Part shown: one piece after another, positions 26,150-35,236 of the stretch
Numbering within the stretch: the stretch's first letter is position 1
Layout: the number at the start of each line of letters is the position of its first letter
The notes under the pieces: generated by a model
The model's database searches: none
What the model saw: only the letters and a program-made list of their open reading frames with translations
Told to the model about the DNA's origin: nothing
From: Phycisphaeraceae bacterium
GTDB lineage: Bacteria; Planctomycetota; Phycisphaerae; Phycisphaerales; UBA1924
NCBI GenBank assembly: GCA_019636515.1
Contig: JAHBXI010000002.1
Location: 558,001 to 622,000, forward strand
Length of the DNA stretch: 64,000 nucleotides
Direction: 5' to 3'
Position numbers and translations under genes: made by a program

Positions 26150-27499
26150 TTACCCCAACACCGACCATTCCAAGTCCATCGGGAGCGTACACAGGCACTC
26201 GGCCCCGGTGGGTGTGACCAGGTAGTCGTTCTCGATCCGAACGCCCCCCACGCCGGGCAGGTAGATCCCCGGCTCAATGGTCAGGACGTTCCCGGCCGCG
26301 AGCGCAACCGGGTCCACCTGCTGGGTCAGCCGCGGCTCCTCGTGGACATTGATCCCGATCCCGTGCCCCAGCCCGTGGCCGAAGCGTTCGCCGTGGCCGT
26401 GGCGGGAGATGTGTTCCCGGGCGATGCGGTCAATCTCCGCGGTCGTGACGCCGGCTCTGAGGGAGTCGGCCGCGAGGATGTGCGCGTCCAGAACGATCCG
26501 GTACACGTCGCGCATCGTTGCCGACCAGGGTCCCAGGTGAAACGTCCTGGTCATATCGCTGCAATACCCGAGCCACTTGGCGCCCCAGTCAATGAGCAGC
26601 GGCTGCCGAAAGGCCGCGCGCGTCGCCCCCGGACGGTGGTGCGGCAGCGACCCGTTGGCCCGTGCCGCCACGATGCTCGTGAACGCCGGCTCAACCGATC
26701 CACGAGACTTCATCTCCGACTCCAGGCGCGCCGCGATCTCCAGTTCGGTCTGCCCGGGCGAGATCGTGGGTCGTAGCGCCAGCAAGGCATCCTGCTGGAT
26801 CCGAACCGCGTGACGGATCAACGCCACCTCGTGATCGTCCTTGACCGACCGCATCGCGGTCAGGATCCCCCGTGTCGGAACCAGCACCCCATGCCCCGGA
26901 CGGCCCGGATCGCCGATGGCCTTGTCCATCCGGTCCGCGAGCGTGTCCCGCTCGGCGACGGTCATGTGCTCGCCCTGGATGCCGCATCGCTCGACGCGCT
27001 CGGCCGCGAACGTCTCGACCACGCACGGCAGCATCGTGGATTTTCGGATCACGATCCGCGCGAGGGTCTTGAATCCGGCGAGTTCCTCTTCGTAACGGAA
27101 ATCGCTGATGAGTATCGGGAAAACCGATTCATCGGCGGGGACAAGCAGGTAACTGTCTCCCCCGAGAAAGCCCGTCAGATACCCGACATCCCGAGGATCG
27201 GTCACGAGCAGGTGGGTCAGGTCCTTGGCCCTGGCGGCCTCCCGCAGACGGGCAAGCCTGCCGGCGTGGGCACGCTCGGGTGAACCCGAGGGTGCCCGGG
27301 CGAGCAGCCGTGCGGGGGAGACGGAACTTTCGATCGTGACCGCCGATGCCAAGGCCGATGACCGTGCGGCTTTGCGGCCGCCTCTTCGAGTCCTGGATAC
27401 CCCGGTCGGCGTGGTCGCGGCTGGCGTGCGGGCTTTTCGCGGCCGAGGGGCGGATGCCGTGGTGGCGCGAGTTCGTCCGGTGGGACGCTTGGATTTCAT
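26150..27499 (-). CDS. Xaa-Pro peptidase, M24B family
   Basis: A 449-residue metallopeptidase that removes N-terminal residues before proline or cleaves Xaa-Pro dipeptides. Metal ligands are Asp in LLIDWGA, Asp in YCSDMTRTF, His in GHGLGHGIG, Glu in LTIEPGIYLP and Glu in VRIENDYLV. A creatinase-like N-domain (about 95-220) precedes the catalytic domain. The first 80 residues are a basic Arg/Ala/Thr-rich extension not usual for the family. The start at 27499 is supported by TACGAT 6 nt upstream. The peptidase-accB-accC order is common in bacteria and suggests an operon. pepP and pepQ cannot be separated from sequence alone. Confidence 0.9.
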   Translation of the reverse strand: MKSKRPTGRTRATTASAPRPRKARTPAATTPTGVSRTRRGGRKAARSSALASAVTIESSVSPARLLARAPSGSPERAHAGRLARLREAARAKDLTHLLVTDPRDVGYLTGFLGGDSYLLVPADESVFPILISDFRYEEELAGFKTLARIVIRKSTMLPCVVETFAAERVERCGIQGEHMTVAERDTLADRMDKAIGDPGRPGHGVLVPTRGILTAMRSVKDDHEVALIRHAVRIQQDALLALRPTISPGQTELEIAARLESEMKSRGSVEPAFTSIVAARANGSLPHHRPGATRAAFRQPLLIDWGAKWLGYCSDMTRTFHLGPWSATMRDVYRIVLDAHILAADSLRAGVTTAEIDRIAREHISRHGHGERFGHGLGHGIGINVHEEPRLTQQVDPVALAAGNVLTIEPGIYLPGVGGVRIENDYLVTPTGAECLCTLPMDLEWSVLG

Positions 27500-27505
27500 G
27501 GGCGG

Positions 27506-27511
27506 ATCGTA
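27506..27511 (-). promoter_or_regulatory. Putative leaderless -10 element of the M24 peptidase/acc operon
   Basis: TACGAT on the minus strand ends 6 nt before the ATG at 27499. Confidence 0.35.
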
Positions 27512-27648
27512 CCGCACCGACCCCTCCGGTCGTGCCGGGGGTGTTGCGTCGAGTCGCCCGGCCAAGCCGCGGCCTGGCCGGTGCTCATCGCCGGCATCCG
27601 ATATGCTCAGCGCCTCGCCATACTGGCCTTCGGGCACGGAGTCGAGCC

Positions 27649-28932
27649 ATGAAGCACCGTTCGGATCTGTGGTCGCGTCGGGCGTTCAACCGCTGGGCGG
27701 TGGCGGCGCCGCTGGTTCTATCCCCTGGTGTGATCGCCCGCGGGGCCGGGCTTGTGCGCGCCGGCCCCAACTCCCGGATCGGGGTCGGGCTGATCGGCTG
27801 CGGCAAGCGGCTGTTCGAGATGCTCGGCCCGATCACGACGCATCCTTCACTCCAGGTCGTGGCGGTCTGTGATGTGGACACGACGCGCCGGGAGCACGCG
27901 GCCGCCCTGGTCAACAAGGCAAGCGGCAACACCGACTGCCGGTCCTTCGTCAGGGACACGGACCTGCTGGCGATGCCCGGCGTCGACGCGGTGGTGATCG
28001 CCACGCCCGACCACTGGCACCTGAACCAGGTCCTCTCCGCCGCCCTGGCGCGCAAGGACATCTACTGCGAAAAGCCCCTGACGCTCACCCTGCTCGAGGG
28101 GAAGATGATGATCGAAGCCTGCCGGCGCGCGGGCGTGGTCTTCCAGACCGGCAGTCAGCAGCGCACCGAGTACGGCCACCGGTTTGTTGAGGCCTGCGAC
28201 TATGTCCGAAGCGGGCGCCTCGGGCGCCTGCTGACGGTGCATGTCGGCGTGCCTGGTCCGAGCGTGCCGTGCGACCTTCCGGAAGAGCCTCTCGAGCCGG
28301 GGCTTGACTGGGACCGCTGGCTCGGCCCGGCGCCATGGCGTCCGTACCACTCAACGCTCAGTCCGCGCGGCATCCACGCCCACTACCCCAAATGGCGTGA
28401 GTACCGGGAGTACTCCGGAGGCGGCATGACCGACTTTGGGGCTCACAACTTCGACATCGCCCAGTGGGGCATGAACACCGACCACACCGGGCCGGTCCGC
28501 GTGGTTCCTCCGAAGAACGAGCAAGCCGTGACCGGCGCCAAACTCGTCTACGCCGACGGGGTGGAGGTCATCCACGGAGGGCCGTTTGGAACCACGTTCA
28601 CCGGAACGTCCGGGATCATCAGTGTCTTCAGGGACTCGATCGCGTCGATTCCCGAGAAGATCCTGAAGGAGCCGCTGGGCAACGCGGACAAGAGACTTCC
28701 GCGGGCAAAGAGCCACCTCGAGGACTGGGTGGCATGCATGAAGTCGCGCTCGCGGTGCATCTGCGATGTCGAGGTCGGGGCACGCAGCATCGCGTGCGCC
28801 CACTTGTGCAACCTCGCGTACTGGCACCGCCGCCCGCTGGACTGGGACCCGGCCGCGTGGGAGTTCCCCGGCGACGAGCAGGCCAACTCGTGGAGGGACT
28901 ACGAACGTCGCGCCGGGTACGGGGTCGGATGA
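27649..28932 (+). CDS. Gfo/Idh/MocA oxidoreductase with Tat signal
   Basis: A 427-residue NAD(P)-dependent sugar-type dehydrogenase, probably exported folded. The N-terminus carries a twin-arginine motif (SRRAFN) and a hydrophobic stretch. The Rossmann motif is GVGLIGCGKR, followed by VVIATPDHWHL, CEKPLTLTLLEG and the C-terminal GGGMTDFGAHNFDIAQWGM. Planctomycetes have large families of such exported oxidoreductases, mostly without known substrates. GGAG lies 9 nt before the ATG. It is divergent from the M24 peptidase and convergent with the glycosyltransferase. Confidence 0.9.
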   Translation: MKHRSDLWSRRAFNRWAVAAPLVLSPGVIARGAGLVRAGPNSRIGVGLIGCGKRLFEMLGPITTHPSLQVVAVCDVDTTRREHAAALVNKASGNTDCRSFVRDTDLLAMPGVDAVVIATPDHWHLNQVLSAALARKDIYCEKPLTLTLLEGKMMIEACRRAGVVFQTGSQQRTEYGHRFVEACDYVRSGRLGRLLTVHVGVPGPSVPCDLPEEPLEPGLDWDRWLGPAPWRPYHSTLSPRGIHAHYPKWREYREYSGGGMTDFGAHNFDIAQWGMNTDHTGPVRVVPPKNEQAVTGAKLVYADGVEVIHGGPFGTTFTGTSGIISVFRDSIASIPEKILKEPLGNADKRLPRAKSHLEDWVACMKSRSRCICDVEVGARSIACAHLCNLAYWHRRPLDWDPAAWEFPGDEQANSWRDYERRAGYGVG

Positions 28933-28986
28933 CAAGCACCGCCGCGCGGTCCGATCGACACGAGCGCCTGGTCCTTCACGGCGATT

Positions 28987-30180
28987 TCACGCCGCCCGCA
29001 AGGATGACTCGTGTGCCCGTCGCTCGAGAGGGACGACCCGCTCCAGGGAACAGGTCTCTCGCGCGAACCGTGAGGCGGCAAACCCCAGCGCATCCCGCCA
29101 GTCATCGTCGCCGAGCAACTGCCCGATCGCGTGCGAGAATCCCTCCGCGTCGCACGGCACGCGAAGCCCGGTCGCCCCGATCTGCACCACCTCGGCCAGC
29201 CCGGGCGAATCCGCGACGACCACCGCCGCCCCGGTCGCCATCGCCTCCAGCACCGTCGTCGGGTGGCCCTCGAGTTCCGACGCCTGCGCGTAGATCGAGC
29301 ACCGCGACATCCGGTCCAGAATCTCTCCGCGCGTGGCCGATGACCTGAAGTCCACCGGGGCCTGGAGTTCGCGGGCGAGCGATCGCAGCGAGGCCTCCTC
29401 GGGTCCTTCCCCGATTACCTCGAGGACCACGCCGGGGCGGCCTTCGGCCCGGATGGACGCCGCCGCCTCGATCAGCACGTCCACTCGCTTCCTGCGGACC
29501 AGCGGGCCGGCGTACAGGATGCGGTCGGTCTCGCGGTCGCTTGACGGAGTCGGCTCGCTCTCCACACCCACGAAGTTCGGCACCAGGTGCAGCCGATCGG
29601 GCGAGATGGCGTATCGCCACGCCAGGTCGTCGATCATCCGGGGAGTCGTGCCGATGACCACGTCCGACGATCGGCACAGCAATTCCTCACACGCCGCGGC
29701 CCGCGCGGCCTCGCTCGAATCGGGGCCTCGCTCCTTCGATACGAACCTGGACCACAAGTACCCGCCCCGTCCGATCAGGCCCGTTCGCCGTCCCGTGCCG
29801 CGAAGACGCTCGGCGATTCGGGCCGCGATCTCGCCCCCTTGCATCTGGCACGTCTTGATGACCGCCGACGAGCAATCATCAATCGTGCCCGAGACGATCT
29901 CCGGCAGGCGGCTCGCGTAGACGTCCGGGTCGGCGCCGGTCTGGTTGCAGATGATCGTGGGAGGCCGACCCGAGGGACACTCCGACGACTCGGGCCACGC
30001 CGCCGCGAACGCCAGGTCTTCCGCGTTCCCGTACGTGACCAGCAGGATCCTCCCGTAATCGGCGCCGAGTCGCTCGTACAGGGGCCATTCCCTGGCGAGG
30101 ACCCCGGCGCGGACCCACTGGCGGAGGGTCATTGCGGCTGGAAGAGTCAGCACCAGGGCGTCGGCGAGTGTTGAGTTCAT
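28987..30180 (-). CDS. Glycosyltransferase family 4-like protein
   Basis: A 397-residue GT-B-fold glycosyltransferase. The C-terminal domain shows LYAGPLVRRKRVDVLIEAAASI, LEVIGEGPEE, the acidic motif SELEGHPTTVLEAMATGAAVVVAD (the E-x7-E type nucleotide-sugar site) and GLRVPCDAEGF. The N-terminal acceptor domain is less conserved but includes the VVIGTTPRMIDDL and HLVPNFVGVE segments. No other polysaccharide genes are nearby, so the acceptor is unknown. The start region lacks a ribosome binding site and a -10 motif near the ATG. Confidence 0.88.
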   Translation of the reverse strand: MNSTLADALVLTLPAAMTLRQWVRAGVLAREWPLYERLGADYGRILLVTYGNAEDLAFAAAWPESSECPSGRPPTIICNQTGADPDVYASRLPEIVSGTIDDCSSAVIKTCQMQGGEIAARIAERLRGTGRRTGLIGRGGYLWSRFVSKERGPDSSEAARAAACEELLCRSSDVVIGTTPRMIDDLAWRYAISPDRLHLVPNFVGVESEPTPSSDRETDRILYAGPLVRRKRVDVLIEAAASIRAEGRPGVVLEVIGEGPEEASLRSLARELQAPVDFRSSATRGEILDRMSRCSIYAQASELEGHPTTVLEAMATGAAVVVADSPGLAEVVQIGATGLRVPCDAEGFSHAIGQLLGDDDWRDALGFAASRFARETCSLERVVPLERRAHESSLRAA

Positions 30181-30272
30181 GGAGTCGGGGTGGTTCGCGG
30201 ATCGAGGATCGCAGGTTTATCGGTTCTTTGCTGCCTCGCTTTGACCGAACATTCGGCCATCAAGGCGTTGTA

Positions 30273-30300
30273 TTTGGATTCTGATAGGATGCGGTATTGT
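30273..30300 (+). promoter_or_regulatory. Candidate promoter of the cyclase-fold gene
   Basis: TTTGGA (30273-30278), 16 nt, then TATTGT (30295-30300) in a locally AT-richer stretch; the leader to the ATG at 30401 would be about 95 nt. The match to consensus is moderate. Confidence 0.3.
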
Positions 30301-30400
30301 GGCCTGATCTCCGGCATCTTCTATCAGACCGTCCGCCGAGGGAGAACAATGCCGGGCCGGGCATCGGCTTTTCCATGTTCGGCGTCAAGAGGAGCGGCCC

Positions 30401-31702
30401 ATGTCCGTGACGAGCGTTCTGGTCCTGTTTTTGTCGGTGCTTTCGGCCATGGCGCCTCACGCCGCCGAGGTTCGTCCCGCTGCTTTGCCCGGCGAGCCAC
30501 CCGAGCATGAACGGGCCCGGGGACGGGCGTTGGTCCCGATCCTTGCGGAGCGAGCGATCGGTTACCTCAAGTCTCAGCAGGATCCGCAGACCGGCGGATG
30601 GAGGACTGATGGAAAGGGTCCGATATTTCCCGCGGTCACCGGGCTGGTGGTGACGGGGATGCTTCTCGACCCGTCGGCGTCGGTGGCGGATGACCACATC
30701 CGCCGCGCGGTGGCGTACATCCTCTCGTGTCAGAAACCCGACGGAGGGATCTACGACGCCAGCCTGCCGGGGTACAACACGTCGATCTGCGTGAGCGCGC
30801 TGACCCGCGTGCGCACGCCCGAGGCCCGCGCGGCGGTGGAGCGCGGGGTCGCGTTTCTACGGACGCTCCAGTACTCCGAGGCGTCCCTGGCGGTGGACGG
30901 CCGCCTGGAGGGCACGCGTCCGGTCGGCCGGGACCATGCCTTCTACGGAGGGGTCGGGTACGGCCGCCACGGGCGGCCCGACCTGAGCAACCTGGGCTGG
31001 ATGCTCGACGCGCTGCGGGACGCGGGTGTCGAGGGTTCCGACGAGGCGTTCCAGCGGGCGCTGGTTTTTCTTCAGCGCACGCAGATGCTGGAGGTGACGC
31101 CCGACGACGTGGTGGTGAACGACATGCCGTACGCGAAGGGCTCGCGCCAGGGCGGGTTCATTTACTCAACGAGTTTGAACCAGAGCCAGGTCGGCTCCGG
31201 CCAGAGCATGTCGGCCGGGATGATCGAGGAAACGCTCGACGACGGGACGCGGATCAGCCGACTGCGGGCCTACGGGTCGATGACGTACGCGGGGTTCAAG
31301 AGTTACCTGTACGCGGACCTTCCCCGGGACGATCCCCGGGTGCAGGCCGCGCTGCATTGGATCCGTGACCATTACTCCCTGGCCGAGAACCCGGGCCTGG
31401 GATCCGAGGGGCTGTATTACTACTACGTGGTGATGGCGCGGGCGCTGGCGTCGTGGGGCGAGGATGAACTGATGGTCCGAGCCGGGGATCCGGGGGAGCG
31501 TGCCCGTGACGGCCACCCGACCAAGGCCGGCGACCTGTACAGGCCTGCCCGATGGGCGGATGATCTGGCCGACCGTCTCGCCACGCTTCAGCGGGCCGAC
31601 GGGTCGTTCGAGAGTTTGAACGAGCGATGGATGGAGAACGATCCGGTGCTTATTACCGCGTACTCGCTGATCGCGCTGCGGCACGCCCACGGATCTCGGT
31701 AA
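30401..31702 (+). CDS. Secreted prenyltransferase/squalene-cyclase-fold repeat protein
   Basis: A 433-residue exported protein with a signal peptide (a hydrophobic stretch to about residue 22). The rest is an alpha/alpha toroid of QW-like repeats: IGYLKSQQDPQTGGWRTD, AVAYILSCQKPDGGIYDA, GVAFLRTLQYSE, ALVFLQRTQMLE and LATLQRADGSFESLN. The DxDD protonation motif of class II cyclases is not evident, so catalysis as a terpene cyclase is unlikely. Many planctomycetes carry such secreted toroid proteins without known function. AGAGGAG lies 7 nt before the ATG. Confidence 0.8.
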   Translation: MSVTSVLVLFLSVLSAMAPHAAEVRPAALPGEPPEHERARGRALVPILAERAIGYLKSQQDPQTGGWRTDGKGPIFPAVTGLVVTGMLLDPSASVADDHIRRAVAYILSCQKPDGGIYDASLPGYNTSICVSALTRVRTPEARAAVERGVAFLRTLQYSEASLAVDGRLEGTRPVGRDHAFYGGVGYGRHGRPDLSNLGWMLDALRDAGVEGSDEAFQRALVFLQRTQMLEVTPDDVVVNDMPYAKGSRQGGFIYSTSLNQSQVGSGQSMSAGMIEETLDDGTRISRLRAYGSMTYAGFKSYLYADLPRDDPRVQAALHWIRDHYSLAENPGLGSEGLYYYYVVMARALASWGEDELMVRAGDPGERARDGHPTKAGDLYRPARWADDLADRLATLQRADGSFESLNERWMENDPVLITAYSLIALRHAHGSR

Positions 31703-31723
31703 TGCCGTGGAACGTGCCGAGGG

Positions 31724-32632
31724 TCACTCGGCCAGCACACGCTCGAGCACGTCGAGCACCGCCCACGCCTGCCAGTACGGGGAGATGTGGTGCGCCACCC
31801 GGCCGACCGAGTCTTCATGCCGTGGCGGGCACGCGAAGTACTTGACGCGCTGGGCGATGGCCAGGTCGCTCTCGGTATCCCCAAAGCCCGCCAGGCGGTC
31901 TGGGTTCAGTCCCGAGGAGGCGATCAGCCAATCCAGGCCGGTTGCCTTGCTGATGTGATCGAGATCGCAGTTGATGTAGTACCAGGTCCTCGAGACGCGC
32001 AGCGGCCAGCCCTCTTTGCGGAACGCCTCCTGGATCTCCGGCATGGCCGGGGCCAGTTGGCCGGGATCCGGGTGGAACAAACTGATGGAGGCGGTCTTGC
32101 CCGGCTGTATGGAGAAACCCCTTGGGAACAGTTCGGCTTCGACCCAGTCCGACGCCTCCCGCACGGCCTGGATATGGTCGCGCGTGATGGTCGGGTCACG
32201 CTGGTACTCGTTGGTCGAGGGGAAATAGAGCCACACGCCGTTCTCGGCGATGCACGGAAGCAGCGTGTTGCCGACCAGGCGGCAGACGGCTTCGACAAAC
32301 GGCTGCGGCCTCCCCGAGCACAAGGTCAGGACCGGGAGTTCCCCGGTCTTGATCGCGGCCCGGTTGTGGTCGGCGATGCCCCGGATGGCCCCGATGTCGA
32401 ACGGCTCGGCGCTCTCGGGAACGATGCACCCGTCGATGTCGCAGATCATCGCGTCGAATCGACGGGACGGCCCGCCGGCCAGCCGCTCGATTTCGGCCAG
32501 TTCGGCCGAGGTCGGTGGCGCGGCGATCTCGTCGTCGGAAAGCCCGCCGGCGGTCTGGTCCGGCGAATCGGCGCGGACGCCCGCCGGCGGCGCCCGGTTC
32601 GTCTGTCGGTTCTTCGCTCTCTTCTCGGTCAT
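31724..32632 (-). CDS. HAD-IIB family phosphatase
   Basis: A 302-residue HAD phosphatase of the Cof/sucrose-phosphatase type. Motif I is MICDIDGCIVPE (nucleophile Asp and +2 Asp), motif II is LTLCSGRPQ, and motif IV is LAGFGDTESDLAIAQ. A large C2 cap lies between them. The first 55 residues are a hydrophilic, disordered-looking extension. The family includes sucrose-phosphatase and mannosyl-3-phosphoglycerate phosphatase, but substrate is not evident. A TACACT hexamer 7 nt upstream supports the ATG at 32632. It overlaps no other gene and is divergent from the membrane fusion protein. Confidence 0.8.
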   Translation of the reverse strand: MTEKRAKNRQTNRAPPAGVRADSPDQTAGGLSDDEIAAPPTSAELAEIERLAGGPSRRFDAMICDIDGCIVPESAEPFDIGAIRGIADHNRAAIKTGELPVLTLCSGRPQPFVEAVCRLVGNTLLPCIAENGVWLYFPSTNEYQRDPTITRDHIQAVREASDWVEAELFPRGFSIQPGKTASISLFHPDPGQLAPAMPEIQEAFRKEGWPLRVSRTWYYINCDLDHISKATGLDWLIASSGLNPDRLAGFGDTESDLAIAQRVKYFACPPRHEDSVGRVAHHISPYWQAWAVLDVLERVLAE

Positions 32633-32639
32633 GACGCAG

Positions 32640-32645
32640 AGTGTA
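32640..32645 (-). promoter_or_regulatory. Putative leaderless -10 element of the HAD phosphatase gene
   Basis: TACACT on the minus strand ends 7 nt before the ATG at 32632; no Shine-Dalgarno sequence is present. Confidence 0.4.
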
Positions 32646-32824
32646 CCGGGTCCACGGCGGGGGCACCGACTCGTCGCGGGCCGCGAGGCTACGGCGAGCG
32701 AGGGCGGCCGCGGGGCGCGATGCCCCGGGCCGTCGGCGTGTTATGCTGCATCGCACGGCCGCCGGTGTTCGGCGCCCGTGCAGTGGTTGGGACGCTCGGG
32801 TTGGGACGCTCGGCAGGATTCGTC

Positions 32825-35197
32825 ATGCTCATCGTGTTCGCGGCGGCGATTTTCGTCTCGGCCGCGCTGCTGTTTCTGGTGCAGCCGCTCTCGGCCAAAC
32901 TGGTGCTGCCGCTCCTGGGCGGCACGCCGGCCGTCTGGACGACGTGCATGCTGTTCTTCCAGACGCTGCTGCTGGCGGGGTATCTCTACGGGCACCTTCT
33001 CGACCGCTGGCTTTCCCCGCGGCGGCAGGTTCTGGTGCATGTCCTGGTGATGCTCGCCGCGGCGGCGTCGCTGCCGCTTGGCCTTCCCGCGGATCCCGGC
33101 TCGCTGGCGACGCTGGCGTGGGACCTGCCGACCCAACTGGCCCTGCCCGCCTGGCTGATCAGCGTGTTGTTCATGTCCGTGGCCGCCCCGTTCTTCGTTG
33201 TCTCGACGACCGGCCCGCTGCTGCAGCGGTGGTTCTCTCGGACAGGCCATGTCCACGCCCGGGATCCGTATTTCCTGTACTCGGCGAGCAACGCCGGGAG
33301 CATGCTCGGACTGGCCGCGTACCCGATCGCGGTCGAGCCGTGGCTGGGCGTGCGCCTGCAGGGCGTGGCCTGGTCGTGGGGGTACGGGGCCTTCGCGCTG
33401 CTGGCGGTGTCGTGCGGCGTGATCCTGTTTCGCCGGCTTCCGGCGGCTTCATCCGAGAGGATCGGGGGTTGCGCGACGGGCCAGGGCAGGCCCGAGCGGC
33501 TTCCCGCTCGGCGCGTGCTCCGCTGGCTGATTCTGGCGGCGGTGCCTTCCAGCCTGATGCTCGGCGTGACGCAGCAGGTCGCGACGGACCTGGCGTCGGT
33601 CCCGTTGCTGTGGATCATCCCGCTGAGCCTGTATCTGCTGACGTTCATTCTCGCGTTTTCAAGCCGGGCGCGGATTTCTCCCCGGTTGCTCGGATGGGTC
33701 TTTGCCGTGCTGGCCCCGGCGGCGCTGACGACGATCTCGCTTGGCCTGCTCAGCCCGCTGCTGGGCCTGGTCGCGCTGCATTTCGCGGCGTTCTTCGTCG
33801 GGGCGTTGATGTGCCACCGCCTGCTCGCCGACGATCGTCCATCGACGGATCATCTCACGCTGTTCTACCTTGTCATGGCGGCGGGCGGGATGGTGGGCGG
33901 CCTGTTCAACAGCATCATCGCCCCGATCTGCTTCAACGACGTGTACGAGTACGCGATCGCGCTGGGGGTCGCGCTGCTGCTGAGGCCGGCCGCCAGTGCC
34001 GGGGCCGCGGCCAGTGCCAGTGCCAGTGCCAGTGCCGTTTCGACCGCGCGGTCATCGTCTCCCGCCGCCCCGTCCCAAGTGACCTCACCCCCGGGCCTGA
34101 TGCGGCGGCTGAGGTCCAAGGCCGCGTGGTGGGCCTGGCTGGTCCCGGCCGGCGTCGCGGTGGTGACGACGGCCCTGCTGCTCATCTACGAGAACCGTGC
34201 ATCGCTCGACCGGGAGTTCGCGCGGTTCGTGATGGACTTTGAGCAATGGCTGCGGATGGCGCTGCCGCTGTCGATCCTGGTGCTGGCGATCCATCGGCCG
34301 CGGGTCTTCGCGGTGGCGTTCGCGGTGTACGCCGCCTCGCTGTACGTGGTCAAGCCGCTGGGAATGGGGTCGATCATCCATCAGGAGCGGTCGTTCTTCG
34401 GCGTGATACGGGTCATCCAACCGCCCCGGTCGGTCATCCGGTTCCTGTCGCACGGGACGACGACCCACGGAGCCCAACTCGTCGGGAGCCAGGACATGCG
34501 ACACCTGCCCACGACGTACTACCACCCCGACGGTCCCGTGGGAGTGCTGTACGACACCCTGGGGAATGACCCCCGACTCCGGAGCGTCGCCGTGATCGGC
34601 CTGGGCGTCGGGTCGCTCGCCGCGTACGCCCAGCCCGGGGACCGATACACCTTCTACGACATCGACCAGGCGGTTATCGACGTCGCGACGGGGCAATCGA
34701 CCAAGGAACCCCTGTTCACGTACCTTTTGGATTCGCTCGCCGACCTGCGAGTCATCCTCGCCGACGGGCGCCAGGGGCTTGAATCCAACGCCGCCGACGG
34801 GGAGCACGGCCTGATCGTCGTCGATGCCTTCAGTTCCGACGCCATCCCCGTCCACATGCTGACGCTCGAGGCCTTCCAGGGGTATTTCAAGAAACTCAGC
34901 GAAGACGGCATCCTGCTTGTCCACGTCTCAAACCGTCACTTCAACCTCGTGCCCGTCGTGGTGCGCATCGCCGATGAGGTCGGGGCCTGGTGCCTCTTCA
35001 ACAACGACGCGATGGTCACGGAACTGGAATTGCGCACCGGGAAGCGGCCGAGCCAGTGGATGGCGATCGCCCGCCGGCAGGAGTCTCTCGCGCCCCTGAT
35101 CACGGGACCCAGGACCGGGTGGAAACGCATCGGCCTGCTCAAGCCGTTCCCCCTTTGGACGGACGATTTCTCCAACGTTCTGCAGGTTCTTCACTGA
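32825..35197 (+). CDS. Multi-pass membrane protein fused to spermidine-synthase-like domain
   Basis: A protein of about 790 residues. The first 420 or so are mostly hydrophobic, forming about ten or more transmembrane helices interrupted by two charged loops. The C-terminal 210 residues form a Rossmann-type methyltransferase/spermidine-synthase fold: SVAVIGLGVGSLAAYAQPG, FYDIDQAVIDVA, VILADGRQGLE, IVVDAFSSDAIPVHMLTLEAF and DEVGAWCLF. Family knowledge: such fused integral membrane/spermidine synthase proteins are widespread in bacteria, with polyamine synthesis unproven. An ATG at 32825 is used; GTG codons at 32765 and 32783 are possible, and TATGCT at 32742-32747 could be the promoter -10. 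A short Ala-Ser repeat lies in one loop. Confidence 0.82.
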   Translation: MLIVFAAAIFVSAALLFLVQPLSAKLVLPLLGGTPAVWTTCMLFFQTLLLAGYLYGHLLDRWLSPRRQVLVHVLVMLAAAASLPLGLPADPGSLATLAWDLPTQLALPAWLISVLFMSVAAPFFVVSTTGPLLQRWFSRTGHVHARDPYFLYSASNAGSMLGLAAYPIAVEPWLGVRLQGVAWSWGYGAFALLAVSCGVILFRRLPAASSERIGGCATGQGRPERLPARRVLRWLILAAVPSSLMLGVTQQVATDLASVPLLWIIPLSLYLLTFILAFSSRARISPRLLGWVFAVLAPAALTTISLGLLSPLLGLVALHFAAFFVGALMCHRLLADDRPSTDHLTLFYLVMAAGGMVGGLFNSIIAPICFNDVYEYAIALGVALLLRPAASAGAAASASASASAVSTARSSSPAAPSQVTSPPGLMRRLRSKAAWWAWLVPAGVAVVTTALLLIYENRASLDREFARFVMDFEQWLRMALPLSILVLAIHRPRVFAVAFAVYAASLYVVKPLGMGSIIHQERSFFGVIRVIQPPRSVIRFLSHGTTTHGAQLVGSQDMRHLPTTYYHPDGPVGVLYDTLGNDPRLRSVAVIGLGVGSLAAYAQPGDRYTFYDIDQAVIDVATGQSTKEPLFTYLLDSLADLRVILADGRQGLESNAADGEHGLIVVDAFSSDAIPVHMLTLEAFQGYFKKLSEDGILLVHVSNRHFNLVPVVVRIADEVGAWCLFNNDAMVTELELRTGKRPSQWMAIARRQESLAPLITGPRTGWKRIGLLKPFPLWTDDFSNVLQVLH
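34010..34033 (+). repeat. (GCCAGT)4 tandem repeat in coding sequence
   Basis: Four perfect hexamer copies, with one more diverged nearby at 33992, encode an alternating Ala-Ser linker in a hydrophilic loop of the membrane fusion protein. Copy-number change would not shift the frame. Confidence 0.9.
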
Positions 35198-35222
35198 ACG
35201 GCCCCGCGTGCCGGCGACGACC

Positions 35223-35228
35223 TACGGT
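35223..35228 (+). promoter_or_regulatory. Putative leaderless -10 element of the PIG-L gene
   Basis: TACGGT ends 8 nt before the ATG at 35237. Confidence 0.35.
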
Positions 35229-35236
35229 GCCTTCCC

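Noticed and set aside
31716..31732. Small hairpin between the cyclase-fold and HAD genes as terminator
   Set aside because: Only 6 bp, no U-tract, and half of it lies inside the HAD coding sequence.
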